Source: DYRB01 sp963709645 (GTDB lineage: Bacteria; Pseudomonadota; Gammaproteobacteria; Chromatiales; Chromatiaceae). From it: a DNA stretch of 64,000 nt. This document shows, piece after piece, positions 28,967 through 38,384 of the stretch; within the stretch, counting starts at the first letter, position 1, and each line of letters opens with the position of its first letter. Location of the stretch: assembly GCA_963709645.1 (NCBI GenBank), contig CAVPXP010000021.1:124001-188000 (forward strand). Direction: 5' to 3'. The notes below the pieces were generated by a model. It did no database searches and had not been told where the DNA came from. It saw only the letters and a list, made by a program, of their open reading frames with translations. The position numbers were made by a program, and so were the translations under genes.

Positions 28967-30393
28967 CTAGCCCTTGTCGCGTCGGGCGATGAAGGCGGCG
29001 CGCTCGACTGCGGACCCGATCCGGGCTGCAAGCAGATCCCAGAGCTCCTGCCGGCTTCGCGCCTGCGCCAGCGCCCGCTGCACCAGTACCTTGGCGATCG
29101 GTCCCAATGTCTCGGCGAGTGCACGCCGGGCACGCTCGATCTCGTCTGACGTGATCGAGGACGGCGGTGGGGGCTGGGACCGGGCGGGGATGGAGAGGGG
29201 GAGGCGGAGGGGGATGACGACTGGGACTGCTTTGACGCGAGCGAGGGGCTGCCGGTCGCACCGCTGCGGACGGCCTCCAGTGCCTCTGACAGGAACTGCC
29301 GACGGTCGTCCGGGCGATCGATCCGCTGCGCCAGCACATCGCAGAGCGCTTCCGCGGACGTGGCAGTCGGGAGCAAGGTTTGCACCAGGTACCGAGCAAT
29401 CGGGCCGAGGCGGTTTGCAAGCCGTCGCTCGATGTTGCTCAGTAGCACTGGGTCGAACGCGCTTCCGCCGGAAGACTGCGGCGACGCGCTCTGGGCACGG
29501 ACCGCAATCACGGTCTTGTCGATGGTGGCCGCCGGCGACGACTGGGGAACGGCCTGTCCAATCGCCTCGCGCAGGGCGTCCGCCATGACGCTGGCGGAGG
29601 CATAACGGTCTTCCGGTGCCTTCTCCAGCGCCCGTTGAATCACCGCGCTCACGGCAGGGCCGGCGACTGCCTTGACCTCGTCACCCCCGGCGGGTGGATC
29701 GCGCAGCAGGCGGCAGGCGATCTCTGTGAGATTGCGCCCGGGAAAGGGACGCTCGCCGGTCAGCATCTCCTGGAGCACGATCGCCGCGGAGAACAGGTCA
29801 CTGCGCTGGTCCACTGGACCGCCGCAGCATTGCTCGGGCGACATGTAGCGGGGGGTGCCGATCGCCATGCCGTCGAGCGTCAGATTCGAGGTGTCGAGCC
29901 GCGCGACGCCGAAATCCGTAACCTTCACCCCCCCGCCGGTCACGAGGAGGATGTTTCCGGGTTTGATGTCGCGGTGCACGATGCCGGCGGCGTGCGCGCA
30001 GGCCAGGGCATCCAGCACCTGAAGGATCACGTGGACGGCGGCGTTCGGGGCGAATCGCTCACCCTGTGACATTGCCGTGTCGAGACCCACCCCGTCGACG
30101 TATTCCATCACGAGGAAAGGGTTCTCCTCATGCAGGGCGTAGTCGAAGATCGCGACGATGCAGGGATGGTTGCACCGCCCGACTGCCTGGGCCTCCCGCT
30201 GGAAGCGCTCCACATAGTCCTGTCGTTCCTTGCCCTCCAGCAGCTCCGTGCGCACCAGCTTGATCGCGACCTTGCGGTCGATCACTGCATCGTGGGCCTC
30301 GTAGACGACGCCCATCGCACCGCCGCCGAGGGTTCGTACGACCCGATAACGGCCGATGTTGGGAGGTGTGGTCGCGCGTCCGTTGATGATCAG
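28967..30393 (-). CDS. Ser/Thr kinase with two C-terminal LGPIA repeats
   Basis: Hanks-type kinase without an obvious membrane helix. The glycine loop (TLGGGAMGVVYEAHD) lies upstream of the first ATG (30315), so that ATG cannot be the start. The frame is open through 30393, where a CTG follows GGAGAG and overlaps the stop of the haem-sensor gene; the true start is unsettled. Kinase motifs: VAIKLV, HRDIKPGN, DFGVAR. After the domain come two related stretches of about 55 residues (LGPIARYLVQTLL near 29420 and, after a slip near 29180, LGPIAKVLVQRAL near 29090), each ending in a region with ALCDVLAQRI or ELWDLLAARI. The stop is TAG 28967-28969, just before the next kinase. Confidence 0.8.
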
Positions 30394-31263
30394 CTCTCCA
30401 ACATTTTCATCGCATTCTCGAGGCTGCGGCGCATCCGGTTGAAGGAGGTGCCCAAAGAGGCGATCTCGTCACGCCCTTTCGGTTCGAATCTCCGGGGCGC
30501 TCATGTTGCCCGTGCTGATCTCGTCGGCGATGAGCGACATCCGGCGCACCGGCCGAACGATCAGGGTGGTCAGCAGGATGTTGAGCAGCACCATGACCAC
30601 CAAAAAGACCACCGCCAAGCCGCCCAGCGTGAGCTTGAGCGTATTGTTGGCCCGGTCGAGCGCGATTTGCAGCGGTACCGTTACGACCTGTACGCCGACG
30701 ACCTCGTTCAGCTTCCACCCGAATCCATTGGCTGCCCCGTACAGGTCGATCAGCGTGGCCGGCGCCTCCGCTGGCGTCGAGTGGCAGCTCAGGCAGGCCG
30801 GGTCTTTGAGCCGGATCGGTTTGGACAGCGACAGGGTTGGCCCCAGCGCGGATTCCCGCGTGCTCACGAGCTCGGTCAGCTCCTGATCGCGCGTGAATGC
30901 GCCGATGATGTCCGCCTCCCAATCCGTCGCTCGGTCCGCGGGGTTGGTGGGGTTCAAGGATGCCTCCTTGTACGTGTAGCTCGGCAACTGCTCCAGCTGG
31001 ATGCGCATATTCGTCTGCGCTGCCCAGGAGGGCACGGTGTGTGGCAGGAAGCGCAGCTTGCTCTGCTCTGCCAGCAGTGGCGTGATTTCCTTGACCGTAT
31101 AGGTGCGTACTGCCGAGGCGGCACTCATCATGATGGACGCCTCCCGAAGCACCTCCCGGCGCGCCTCGTCGTTCGCGATCCGATAGAGGAACGTGGCCGC
31201 CAACAGGAGTCCTACGACAAAGGCTCCGAGCATTGCCAGGTTGAATTTCGTTTTCAGGCTCAT
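30390..31263 (-). CDS. Haem-binding Tll0287-like / HAMP membrane sensor
   Basis: ATG 31263 begins a short cytoplasmic end and a membrane helix (LAMLGAFVVGLLLAATFLY). The extracytoplasmic domain (about 35-215) matches the Tll0287-like/DUF3365 family and carries a c-type haem motif CLSCH (157-161). A second helix (about 218-240) leads to a HAMP domain (VRPVRRMSLIADEISTGNM). After a slip near 30475 the protein ends FNRMRRSLENAMKMLES. There is no histidine kinase or cyclase output. The stop overlaps the start region of the Ser/Thr kinase, so the kinase may be the separate output of this redox or ligand sensor. That link is inference from position. Confidence 0.82.
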
Positions 31264-31320
31264 TCTGTCGTTATCCCTTGTGCGATTGTTGGATCGATTG
31301 GTGGTCCCAGCTGAGCGAGG

Positions 31321-32384
31321 CTACTGCCAGGTGAGGAGTCGTGCGGCCTGTGCGCCGGTGATCACCCCGGTCATCTCGACGCCGATTTCGTGCTGAAAGC
31401 GGCGGATTGCCGCGCGTGTCTCGGGCCCGAACAGGCCATCGATCTCACCGGCATAGTAGCCAAGGCGGGCGAGCGCCTCCTGCACGCGCCGGCGTTCGCC
31501 CACGGTCATGGCGTCTTCGTCCGGTAATGCGGGGACTCCGCCGTCTTTCGGCGCAATCGGCGGCCTGCTTTCGGCAGCCTCGTCTCCGACTGGTTCGGGT
31601 TGGGTCGGGACGGCAGGGCAGAGGCGGGGGGCGGTTGCTCATCGGCCACGAGAGGGCTGCGACATCGACGGCATCCGCAAGGCGCCGATTCGCGCCGCAG
31701 GATGACCTCTAAGCTGTGCCTCGACGCCGGCCAGCAAGTGCCGGATTGGACTCCCGGAACGGCGAGTCCTGCCGCGAGCGCCACCGACAGCGCCGTTGGT
31801 CCTGTCGCTGGGAGGGACCCGGTCACCGCGATCAGACCCGCGCCCTGCGGGCGCGGGCACTGCGGTCAAGGTGTCCAGCGGCGGCGACGATCCGTCGGGC
31901 ACCGTTACCAGGTCCAGTGCCACCAGACCGCGACTCGGTTTGCTGCGATCGAGCACGTCCAAGATGGCCTTGGCCAGGATGCCTTGGGTCATGACATCGG
32001 ACGGTCGCCGGATGTTCGCCGAGACCGGCAGCAGGAAGGGGCGGTCGTTCATGCCGGCCGCGTAGCCGCAGATGTAGACGAACACGCTCGCATCTGGTGA
32101 CGCCGTCCATCTCTGTGCTGAATTCACTGATCGCGGCCGCCAGGCCGCCGCTGGTGACATCCTGTCGCTCGATGACCTGGTAGCCCAGACCGCGCAGCGC
32201 ATTGGCCACTTTCTGCGACGATTCCAGGCAGGCCGGCAAGGGCCGGAAATGCGGAATAGTTACCGTTACCGATCACCAGTCCGATGCGGGCCGGCTGTGC
32301 CAGGGCGGGAGCGGTGGTCAAGAGCAACAAGGTCCCGCGGACGCCTGCCCGCGCGAAGAAAGAGCCGCTGTTTCGCAAACCCAT
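31321..32384 (-). CDS. Caspase-like (C14-fold) protein with peptidoglycan-binding domain, probably inactive, frameshifted
   Basis: ATG 32384 opens a signal peptide (GTLLLLTTAPALAQPA). The caspase-like fold is shown by RIGLVIGNGNYSAFPALAGL, then VANALRGLGYQVIERQDV and FVYICGYAAGMNDRPFLLPV in successive frames. In active members the last segment carries a catalytic His (GHG/GHA); here it is GYA. The later ALDLV replaces the usual D-x-C. So both catalytic residues look lost, and this is probably a pseudo-enzyme. The end (31509-31321) is a PG_binding_1 domain (VQEALARLGYYAGEIDGLFGPETRAAI, split over its two helices). About four indels interrupt the gene. It heads the cluster with the haem sensor and two kinases, 58 bases away. 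Confidence 0.75.
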
Positions 32385-32624
32385 GGCGTGACGCCTCCCG
32401 TGCGGCGAATTCCGGACGCATTGGGCGCCCAGCTGGTGAAAGCTACCTGGGGACTGCTGTTTGGGCAAGCGGACCGTCACCCTCGGGATGCACAGGGGCA
32501 GGCCGGTTGGTCTCGACCCGCAGGGAACTTGCACCTCAGGACTGGGATCGGCCGCCGGTAAGGGTCAGAGGCCGGCGGTCCCGATGGTCGCGTCTTGGAG
32601 TTCGCCCAGCGCGCGAATGACGCC

Positions 32625-33977
32625 CTATTGCTCGATGCCCGGCTTCTGGGCCAGCACCAGCCAGCCGACGACGGGCTGCCCATGCTCGGAGCGCAAGACC
32701 ACCTGATCCAAGTCACGGCGGGAGAGCCCCGCCTGCCCCAACATCGCCCCGAGGTAGGTCTTCGAATGGGTATACCTGCCGTGGTGCTGCAGTTGGTAGT
32801 CGGCCGTCTCACCCTCGGCGAGCGCCTCTACCGTGAAGCACAGGTGCCCGCCCGGTCTGAGCGCATGGGCGGCCGCGTCCAGGGCCTCGTCGAGCGCACC
32901 GAAGTAGACCAGGGTGTCCGCGGAGATGATCAGGTCATACCGATCGGCGTGTTGCTTCATATAGGCGGTCAGCTCGGCCCGATGCAGGGCGTCGTACTGG
33001 CCCCGGCCGCGGGCCTTGGCTAGCATCCCCTCTGACAGGTCGACGCCCGTCAAACGGCGGGCGAATGGCCTGATCAGGGGCGCGCACAGACCTGTGCCGC
33101 AGCCCCCATCGAGCACGTCCAAGTCTGCGGCGGCCGGACCGAGGCGCTCCGCGACGGCCTCGGTCACCAGGGTGGGGGCCCGGTAACCCAGCATGGCGAG
33201 TTTGGACTCGAAGCTATCGGAGAAGCGATCGAACACCAGTTGCACGTAGGCATCCGAGGCACGTGTCGGAACGCCCTGGCCGGTGCAGGCGGCCAGATGG
33301 TGCAGGGCTTTCGGGTTGCCGGGCTCCTTTTCTAGCCATGCCTGGTATGCCTTGGCGGCCTCGTCGAAGCGCCGAAGCTTGCAAAGGATGGCACCGCGCA
33401 TCTCGTGGGTGCGGATGTCGCGTGGCGCACGCTCCTGCGCCACCTTGGCCTGTCCGAGGGATTCCTCGATACGTCCGAGGCGGTAATACAGATCCGCAAG
33501 ATTGTTGCGGGCGTCGGTAAAGTCCGGATCGAGGTCGAGAACGCGCAGGAGTGACCGTTCCGCCTCCTGGTACCGGCCCAGCCCCTTGCACAACACGGCG
33601 TAGTTGTTAAGCGCATCGGGACGATCTGGATCCAGGTCCAGGGCATGGCGATATTGCCTCTCCGCCTCCTCGAATCGCCCGTTGTCGAGCAACAGATTGC
33701 CCAGGTTGTTGCGAAACCCGGCATGGTCCGGTACCAGCTCGACCGAGTGCGACATGAGGCGAATCGCATCGGCTTCACAGCCCCGATTGTGCGCCAGGAT
33801 ACCCATGAAATGCAGTGCATCCGGATGGTTCGGCACTGCCTCCAAGACACGCGCATAGAGCTTGAAGGCATCTTCATGGTGTCCGGCTAGGTGCAGATCC
33901 GTTGCGAGCTTCAAGGCGTCATCGACGGACAGGGTCTGGGCCTGGTCTGTCTCGTGGTGGTCTTTTTGGGGTTCCAT
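32625..33977 (-). CDS. TPR protein with SAM-dependent methyltransferase domain
   Basis: A 450-residue intact protein. Residues about 15-230 are TPR repeats (for example DALHFMGILAHNRG, GFRNNLGNLLLDNGRF, DALNNYAVLCKGLGRY). A class I methyltransferase follows (about 265-445): motif I LDVLDGGCGTGLCAPL, acidic loop GVDLSEGML, then YDLIISADTLVYFG and LRPGGHLCFTVE. The target is unknown; TPRs suggest a protein partner. A paralogue with the same layout lies at 38385-39480, and the two enclose the VgrG module. A partial MITE-like copy lies just upstream of its start. Confidence 0.88.
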   Translation of the reverse strand: MEPQKDHHETDQAQTLSVDDALKLATDLHLAGHHEDAFKLYARVLEAVPNHPDALHFMGILAHNRGCEADAIRLMSHSVELVPDHAGFRNNLGNLLLDNGRFEEAERQYRHALDLDPDRPDALNNYAVLCKGLGRYQEAERSLLRVLDLDPDFTDARNNLADLYYRLGRIEESLGQAKVAQERAPRDIRTHEMRGAILCKLRRFDEAAKAYQAWLEKEPGNPKALHHLAACTGQGVPTRASDAYVQLVFDRFSDSFESKLAMLGYRAPTLVTEAVAERLGPAAADLDVLDGGCGTGLCAPLIRPFARRLTGVDLSEGMLAKARGRGQYDALHRAELTAYMKQHADRYDLIISADTLVYFGALDEALDAAAHALRPGGHLCFTVEALAEGETADYQLQHHGRYTHSKTYLGAMLGQAGLSRRDLDQVVLRSEHGQPVVGWLVLAQKPGIEQ

Positions 33978-34010
33978 GGTGGCAAAAACCTGAATAATGC
34001 AGACGTGCGG

Positions 34011-34118
34011 AAAATGGGCTCGGCGCTAAGCCGCTAAAATTGGAGTCCTCTACGAGTCGCGCCTCGGGAAGCGCGAGCTGATTCAAGCCGGGGATGGCTT
34101 CAATCAGTATCTCCTCAG
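34011..34118 (+). mobile_element. MITE-like inverted-repeat element, copy 3 (left end missing)
   Basis: Keeps the CGGCGCTAAGCCG hairpin, the ACGAGTCGCGCCTCGGGAAG block and the right end (GATGGCTTCAATCAGTATCT). The left inverted repeat is absent. It lies between the methyltransferase start and the end of the VgrG-module gene, which ends within its last bases. Confidence 0.75.
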
Positions 34119-35073
34119 GAGTCCGCGGCCGTCCCGGTACTGCCGGATTCCATCGGCGCAGCGTCTTTCGGCTTGGCGGTTGCTTGCTGCGCGGGGCCCG
34201 ACGTCTTTCTTTGCGGCGGACGGGGCTCGACGATGGCGTCGCAGGGCGTTTGTGCCCCGGCCCCGGCGCTGGGTGGAGTGGGATTGCGCCCGGCGGTCAC
34301 GCTTGTCCCCCCTTGTCAAAATTGGCCAACGCGTGCTCCAGCCAGGTCAGCGCCTTCGCTTCCAATCGCTTCGCCCTGGCGTTGGCTTCCGTAACTGTCT
34401 TGTCTTTCAAGGTTTGGGCGATCCACGGATAGAGGGGGTCAGAGCCGCAGCCGTGGCCCATCGTAAACATCAGAAGGATGACCAGCGCCATCCCGCGCGG
34501 CGTCGAGAAACGCTGCATCCGCGCGCCATCCATCCCCTTGCCAATGAGAGCCGAGACAGCCTGGTCGCCGACATAGGCGGCCTTTTCCGGGTAGACCAGC
34601 GCGATCTCGCGCAGCATGGCGGCAGCGAAGTCCTCGATAGGAAGCCTGAGGGGTTGCTTGGCCAGGACCAGGATGTTTCTGAATGCGTTGAGGGTATAGG
34701 CGTCGTTGGGGCCAGCAACGCTTTCTCTGTAGTCCATGCTCTTTCGATAAAGGCTCTCGGCACGGGCCATTTGGTGGCCGGAGTCTCGATCACCCAAGAT
34801 TTGGGCGGCCCAGGGATATTGTGGGTCAGTGTCGAAATGGCTGCCGAACAGGAGCATCAGCTCGAGATAGAGCCGGACGGGACCACGGTAGTTGAACCCA
34901 TAGCTCGCCGCGCGCCCGATGCCGAGTCGGGCTGCCTTGCGCAACTGTCCTTCTCCGACCGCCTGGAAAAGCGGAGGGGAAAATGCGGCAAGGTGCCTGA
35001 CCATGTCGGCTTCGAACGAGCCCAGGGCGGCAGCGCGGAAGACCTCCATCTGCTCTGGACGCATTACCAGCAT
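34115..35073 (-). CDS. Conserved T6SS-module protein of unknown function (frameshifted)
   Basis: The conserved part (35073-34297, about 258 residues) begins MLVMRPEQMEVFRAAAL and is mostly helical, with GIGRAASYGFNYRGPV, FDTDPQYPWAAQILGD and a repeat-like later DPLYPWIAQTLKD. One hydrophobic stretch (MALVILLMFTMGHGCG) lies near 34500-34450. A slip near 34310 adds a Pro/Ala/Lys-rich tail ending at 34115. Proteins opening this way often sit with DUF4150 PAAR-like and DUF4123 genes, as here. An effector accessory, chaperone or toxin-associated role is possible; I do not recognise a catalytic motif. No immunity gene can be picked out. Confidence 0.6.
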
Positions 35074-35170
35074 GCCAGGGGCCTCACTCTAGGCACTGTA
35101 CTGGCGATGGGAAGGCGGGCTGGGCTTGCCCCATGCCCCCAGGGGAGACCGCGAATGAGACCCTTACATC

Positions 35171-35560
35171 TCACGGGATTTGCTCCGTTACCTGGCCGGG
35201 GTAGGCCACGGATATCACCCCTGCCCAAGTGCACATCAGCTTGCAGGTGTTGTCCAGGGCCGGCATGTTCCCGAGCAATACGGTCGGCGCGCCAGGTACC
35301 CAGGGTGCGGGGGTTACCGGTATACAGGGCATCGGCGTCAATACACCCATTGCGGCGGTGGTGGCTGCGGCTACGGTGGGGTTGGCGATACTGGTGCACA
35401 TACCGAAAGGCATGATGTTCACCATCGGCTTGTTGTCCATGATGTTTGCGGCTGGCATAAAACCGGTCATCATCCTGTTGACCGGCAACACGACCAGGGT
35501 GCTGGGCGCAACGCCGAAGGTGCATTGCAGCAAGGCTCCAGAGCAAACGTGCATCGGCAT
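35171..35560 (-). CDS. PAAR-like (DUF4150/DUF4280-type) spike-tip protein
   Basis: A 129-residue protein. It opens MPMHVCSGALLQCTFG, the diagnostic start of PAAR-like DUF4150/DUF4280 proteins, and has the small-residue repeats of the family (ANIMDNKPMVNIMPFGMC, then PTVAAATTAA). Cysteines recur along the chain (C6, C13 and later), as in metal-stabilised PAAR cones. These proteins cap the VgrG trimer and carry effectors. It lies 15 bases after the DUF4123 gene, in the usual order VgrG, adaptor, PAAR. The frame is intact. Confidence 0.85.
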   Translation of the reverse strand: MPMHVCSGALLQCTFGVAPSTLVVLPVNRMMTGFMPAANIMDNKPMVNIMPFGMCTSIANPTVAAATTAAMGVLTPMPCIPVTPAPWVPGAPTVLLGNMPALDNTCKLMCTWAGVISVAYPGQVTEQIP

Positions 35561-35575
35561 CTTGGTCTCCTCCTC

Positions 35576-36205
35576 CTAAGCCGAAGGCGCGGGCTGAGAC
35601 AGGTTCAGGGGTTGTTGGCCGAGCCCATCTCCACCAATGGTGAAGCGCAGCAGGGTTTCGGGGTCTTCTCCCTCCGCATAGTAGGCGGTGACTGGCCCAA
35701 ACAGCGTACTCAGTTCCTCGCCGTTACAGGTCGGCAAGTAGAGGCGCAGCACACGCGGGTCGTAGTAGCGAAAATACAGTGGCTTTCCATCCGGGTCCCA
35801 GACGGTAAGGAATTTCCGAAAATGCATCCGAAGGGTGCGGAAATCCGCCCCGGAAGCGCCGAGGATGCCCCAGTGGCTCCCCAATCCCTGCGTCAGAAAT
35901 AGCCCGGCGAATGCTGATTGGGCCTGGAATTGGGCCAGATAGGGGGCGGTCTGGGCGAGCTCCGGATCGAGCTCTCCAGGCAGCAGGCAGACGTTCGTCA
36001 CCCGGTGCTCCGAAAGAAGGGCCGGTAGATCGGGAGTCGAGGCGCCGTCGAGCACGCCGAAGAACTCTTGACCTGGGTCGGTCAAGCTGCGTTGGAACGT
36101 CTGCAATTGGGTCTGGTCGATCACCGTCCGGCTCCATTGGGTTGGGTCGAGGCGGGTTTTCAGAGTCGGTCTTGCACCCGCTAGGCGCGCCGTGCCACCT
36201 GTCAT
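35576..36205 (-). CDS. DUF4123 T6SS adaptor/chaperone
   Basis: About 209 residues from ATG 36205, which overlaps the vgrG stop (ATGA). The sequence has the DUF4123 pattern: EFFGVLDGASTPDLPALL, then GLFLTQGLGSHWGILGASGA, RTLRMHFRKFLTVWDPDGKP and YFRYYDPRVLRLYLPTC. DUF4123 (Tap/TEC) proteins load effectors onto VgrG or PAAR. Translational overlap with vgrG and the PAAR-like gene next door support this role. The frame is intact; longer in-frame upstream codons overlap vgrG and are not used. Confidence 0.87.
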   Translation of the reverse strand: MTGGTARLAGARPTLKTRLDPTQWSRTVIDQTQLQTFQRSLTDPGQEFFGVLDGASTPDLPALLSEHRVTNVCLLPGELDPELAQTAPYLAQFQAQSAFAGLFLTQGLGSHWGILGASGADFRTLRMHFRKFLTVWDPDGKPLYFRYYDPRVLRLYLPTCNGEELSTLFGPVTAYYAEGEDPETLLRFTIGGDGLGQQPLNLSQPAPSA

Positions 36206-38290
36206 TTCTCGCAAAACGGGGTCCCGCTCTGGGAAGCGGCTGTCAGAGTCTGTGCTTGGGAGTGGGTGGCGGCCTTGACCTCCTGCCGCGCCGCCACTTT
36301 CTTGGCTGGCGGGGGCGTGCGTGCCTGGACGTCGGAGACCTTCCCAGCCTCGGCCTTGTCGGCCTCCTTGGGCGACGTGGGGGCATCCGGGGAGCAACCC
36401 GACCCAGAGCCGGCCGCCCCACCGCTATTGATGAGCACCGGTGTCCCAGAGATGGTGACGCCCGCCGGACCCACCACGATGAATCCGCCGCCGGCCTTTA
36501 GGGTGATGCTCATCCCCGCCTCGATGATCACGTTCATGCCGGCTTTCAGGTGGATCTCCATGCCCGCATCCAGGCCGCACTTCATGCCAACCTTCTGCTG
36601 GAGGTCCATATCGGCCTTCAGCGAGACGGTGCCCGACACCTTTTCATTCTGGTCGCCCTTCACGGTCAGGTGCTTGTCGCCACCCACCTCTTCGAGCTGA
36701 TTCGATTTGACGATGAGGTGACGATCCTTGCCGATCCATTCGACCGCGTCTTCCTTGACCCGTACGTCCTGATTCTTCTCGGCGTGGACGAACAGCTGCT
36801 CAGAGCCCTTCTTGTCTTCGAAGCGAATTTCGTTGAAGCCGCCGCCACCCTTGCTGGAGCAGGTCTTGAGGGCCGACTTGGTCGCTTCCCCAGGCAGGGT
36901 GTAGGGGGGCAAGCAGTCCTCGTTGTAGACGCGGCCGGTGATGATTGGCTGATCGGGGTCGCCTTCCAGGAAATCGACGATGACCTCCTGGCCGATGCGG
37001 GGGATCATCATCCCGCCCCAACCTTTCCCGGCCCAGACTTGTGCGACCCTGACCCAACAGGAGCTCGTCTCGTCCGCCTTGCCATATCGGTCCCAGTGAA
37101 ATTGGATCTTGACCCGCCCGTACTTGTCGGTCCAGATCTCCTCGCCTGACTTGCCGACGACGATGGCGGTCTGGGGACCCTGGACGACCGGCTTGGTAGT
37201 GAGGCTCGGCGGCCGGTAGGGGACCTGAGCGTCGATGGCGCTCAGGGTGCACGCGAAAGACCGGTCCCTCTTGGACAGAGGCGGCAGAGTCGAACTCGGG
37301 CGTTTGAAGTGTATAACCTGCGGCGACGATGAGGTACTCGCGGTTCTGGTCCTCACGCTGGTATCCGGTGAGGGTGAAAAGGGCGCCACAGGCCAGGCCG
37401 CGGGCATTGCCTGCCGCTCGGGCAATCTCATGGCTCGCCTGCTTCTCCTCTAAGCGAACTCGTGCGTAACTGTCTCCAGCGTCGGGCTCGGTATAGTCTC
37501 CCTGGAAGTCAAAGACTTCCATCTCGGCCAGCGCATGTCCCTTAGGGGCGCTGCGGCGGGCGAGCAGGTTCTTTCGCGGCGCGGTGAAGTCGTAGGCGTT
37601 GTGGGCATAGGCCCCCGGGCGCACCTCCACGTCCAGAGTCCAGTCGTCGATGTGGTCGATGTCGCGCAGGGTCGATGCGCCTTGGGGGAAATACGGAACG
37701 CTCTCGTAGCCTGGGACCGGTGAGTGGGCGCTGTAGCTGTCTGCGAGAACCAGGGTGTGCTTTCCATCCTCGTGCTCGAAGAAGTAGTAGATGCCCTCAC
37801 GTTCAAGCAGGCGGCTAACGAAGCTGAGGTCGGTCTCCCGGTACTGCACGCAGTAGGTTCGATTCTGGTAGCTGCCGGACAGCCGATCGTCGAAGTCGGT
37901 GAAGCCGTGCTCGCGAAAGATCTCCTTGACGATGTCCGGGACCTTCTTGTCCTGGTAGGTCCGGCAGTCGGCGGTGCGCGACAGGAACCAGAGCCAGGGC
38001 ACCAGTGTGGCCCGATACACGGCGAAGGACCCATCAAAGCCGATGTGGGAGAAGCGGCTGACGTAGCCGTTGAAGAAGCGGCGCCCCCCCTCGGGCAACT
38101 GCAGCGCGGCGGTGGCCGGCGTGCCGAGCAGATCGTCCGCGCGTACATCGATACGCTCGCTGAGGAGCGTCAGCTCGTACTCGAAGGGCACGCTGAGGCG
38201 CTCCGTGGCCGTCATGCTGCGCAGCAACAGGACGTCCTCTCCGAGGACCGTGTTGACCGAAATCGGCCGATTGCGTTGGGTCAGCGCCAT
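36202..38290 (-). CDS. vgrG: VgrG spike protein (one frameshift)
   Basis: VgrG forms the trimeric T6SS spike. ATG 38290 opens the gp27-like half (38290-37250): LLLRSMTATERLSVPFEYEL, RLLEREGIYYFFEHED. A one-base slip near 37250 joins the gp5-like half: VRVAQVWAGKGWGGMMIPRIG and EVIVDFLEGDPDQPIITGRVY are signature sequences, followed by the repeating needle (KHLTVKGDQNEKV, LKAGMNVIIEAGMSITLKAG). A tail of about 90 residues rich in Pro/Ala/Lys/Ser follows the needle; it has no recognised enzyme domain. Repaired length is about 695 residues. It leads the module with DUF4123, PAAR-like and unknown genes. Confidence 0.93.
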
Positions 38291-38384
38291 AGGTGTGCCT
38301 GGTTGGGGACTCGGCTCAGTATAGACGAGGCCGCTTCGGGGGACGTCGATTCAGGCGATCCCCGGTCGGCCCGATTGATCGCGC

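Noticed and set aside
27973..30315. One 780-residue double kinase
   Set aside because: The frame joins two kinases only through an indel; a stop (28967-28969) and a good start (28962) separate them once the proper frame is followed.
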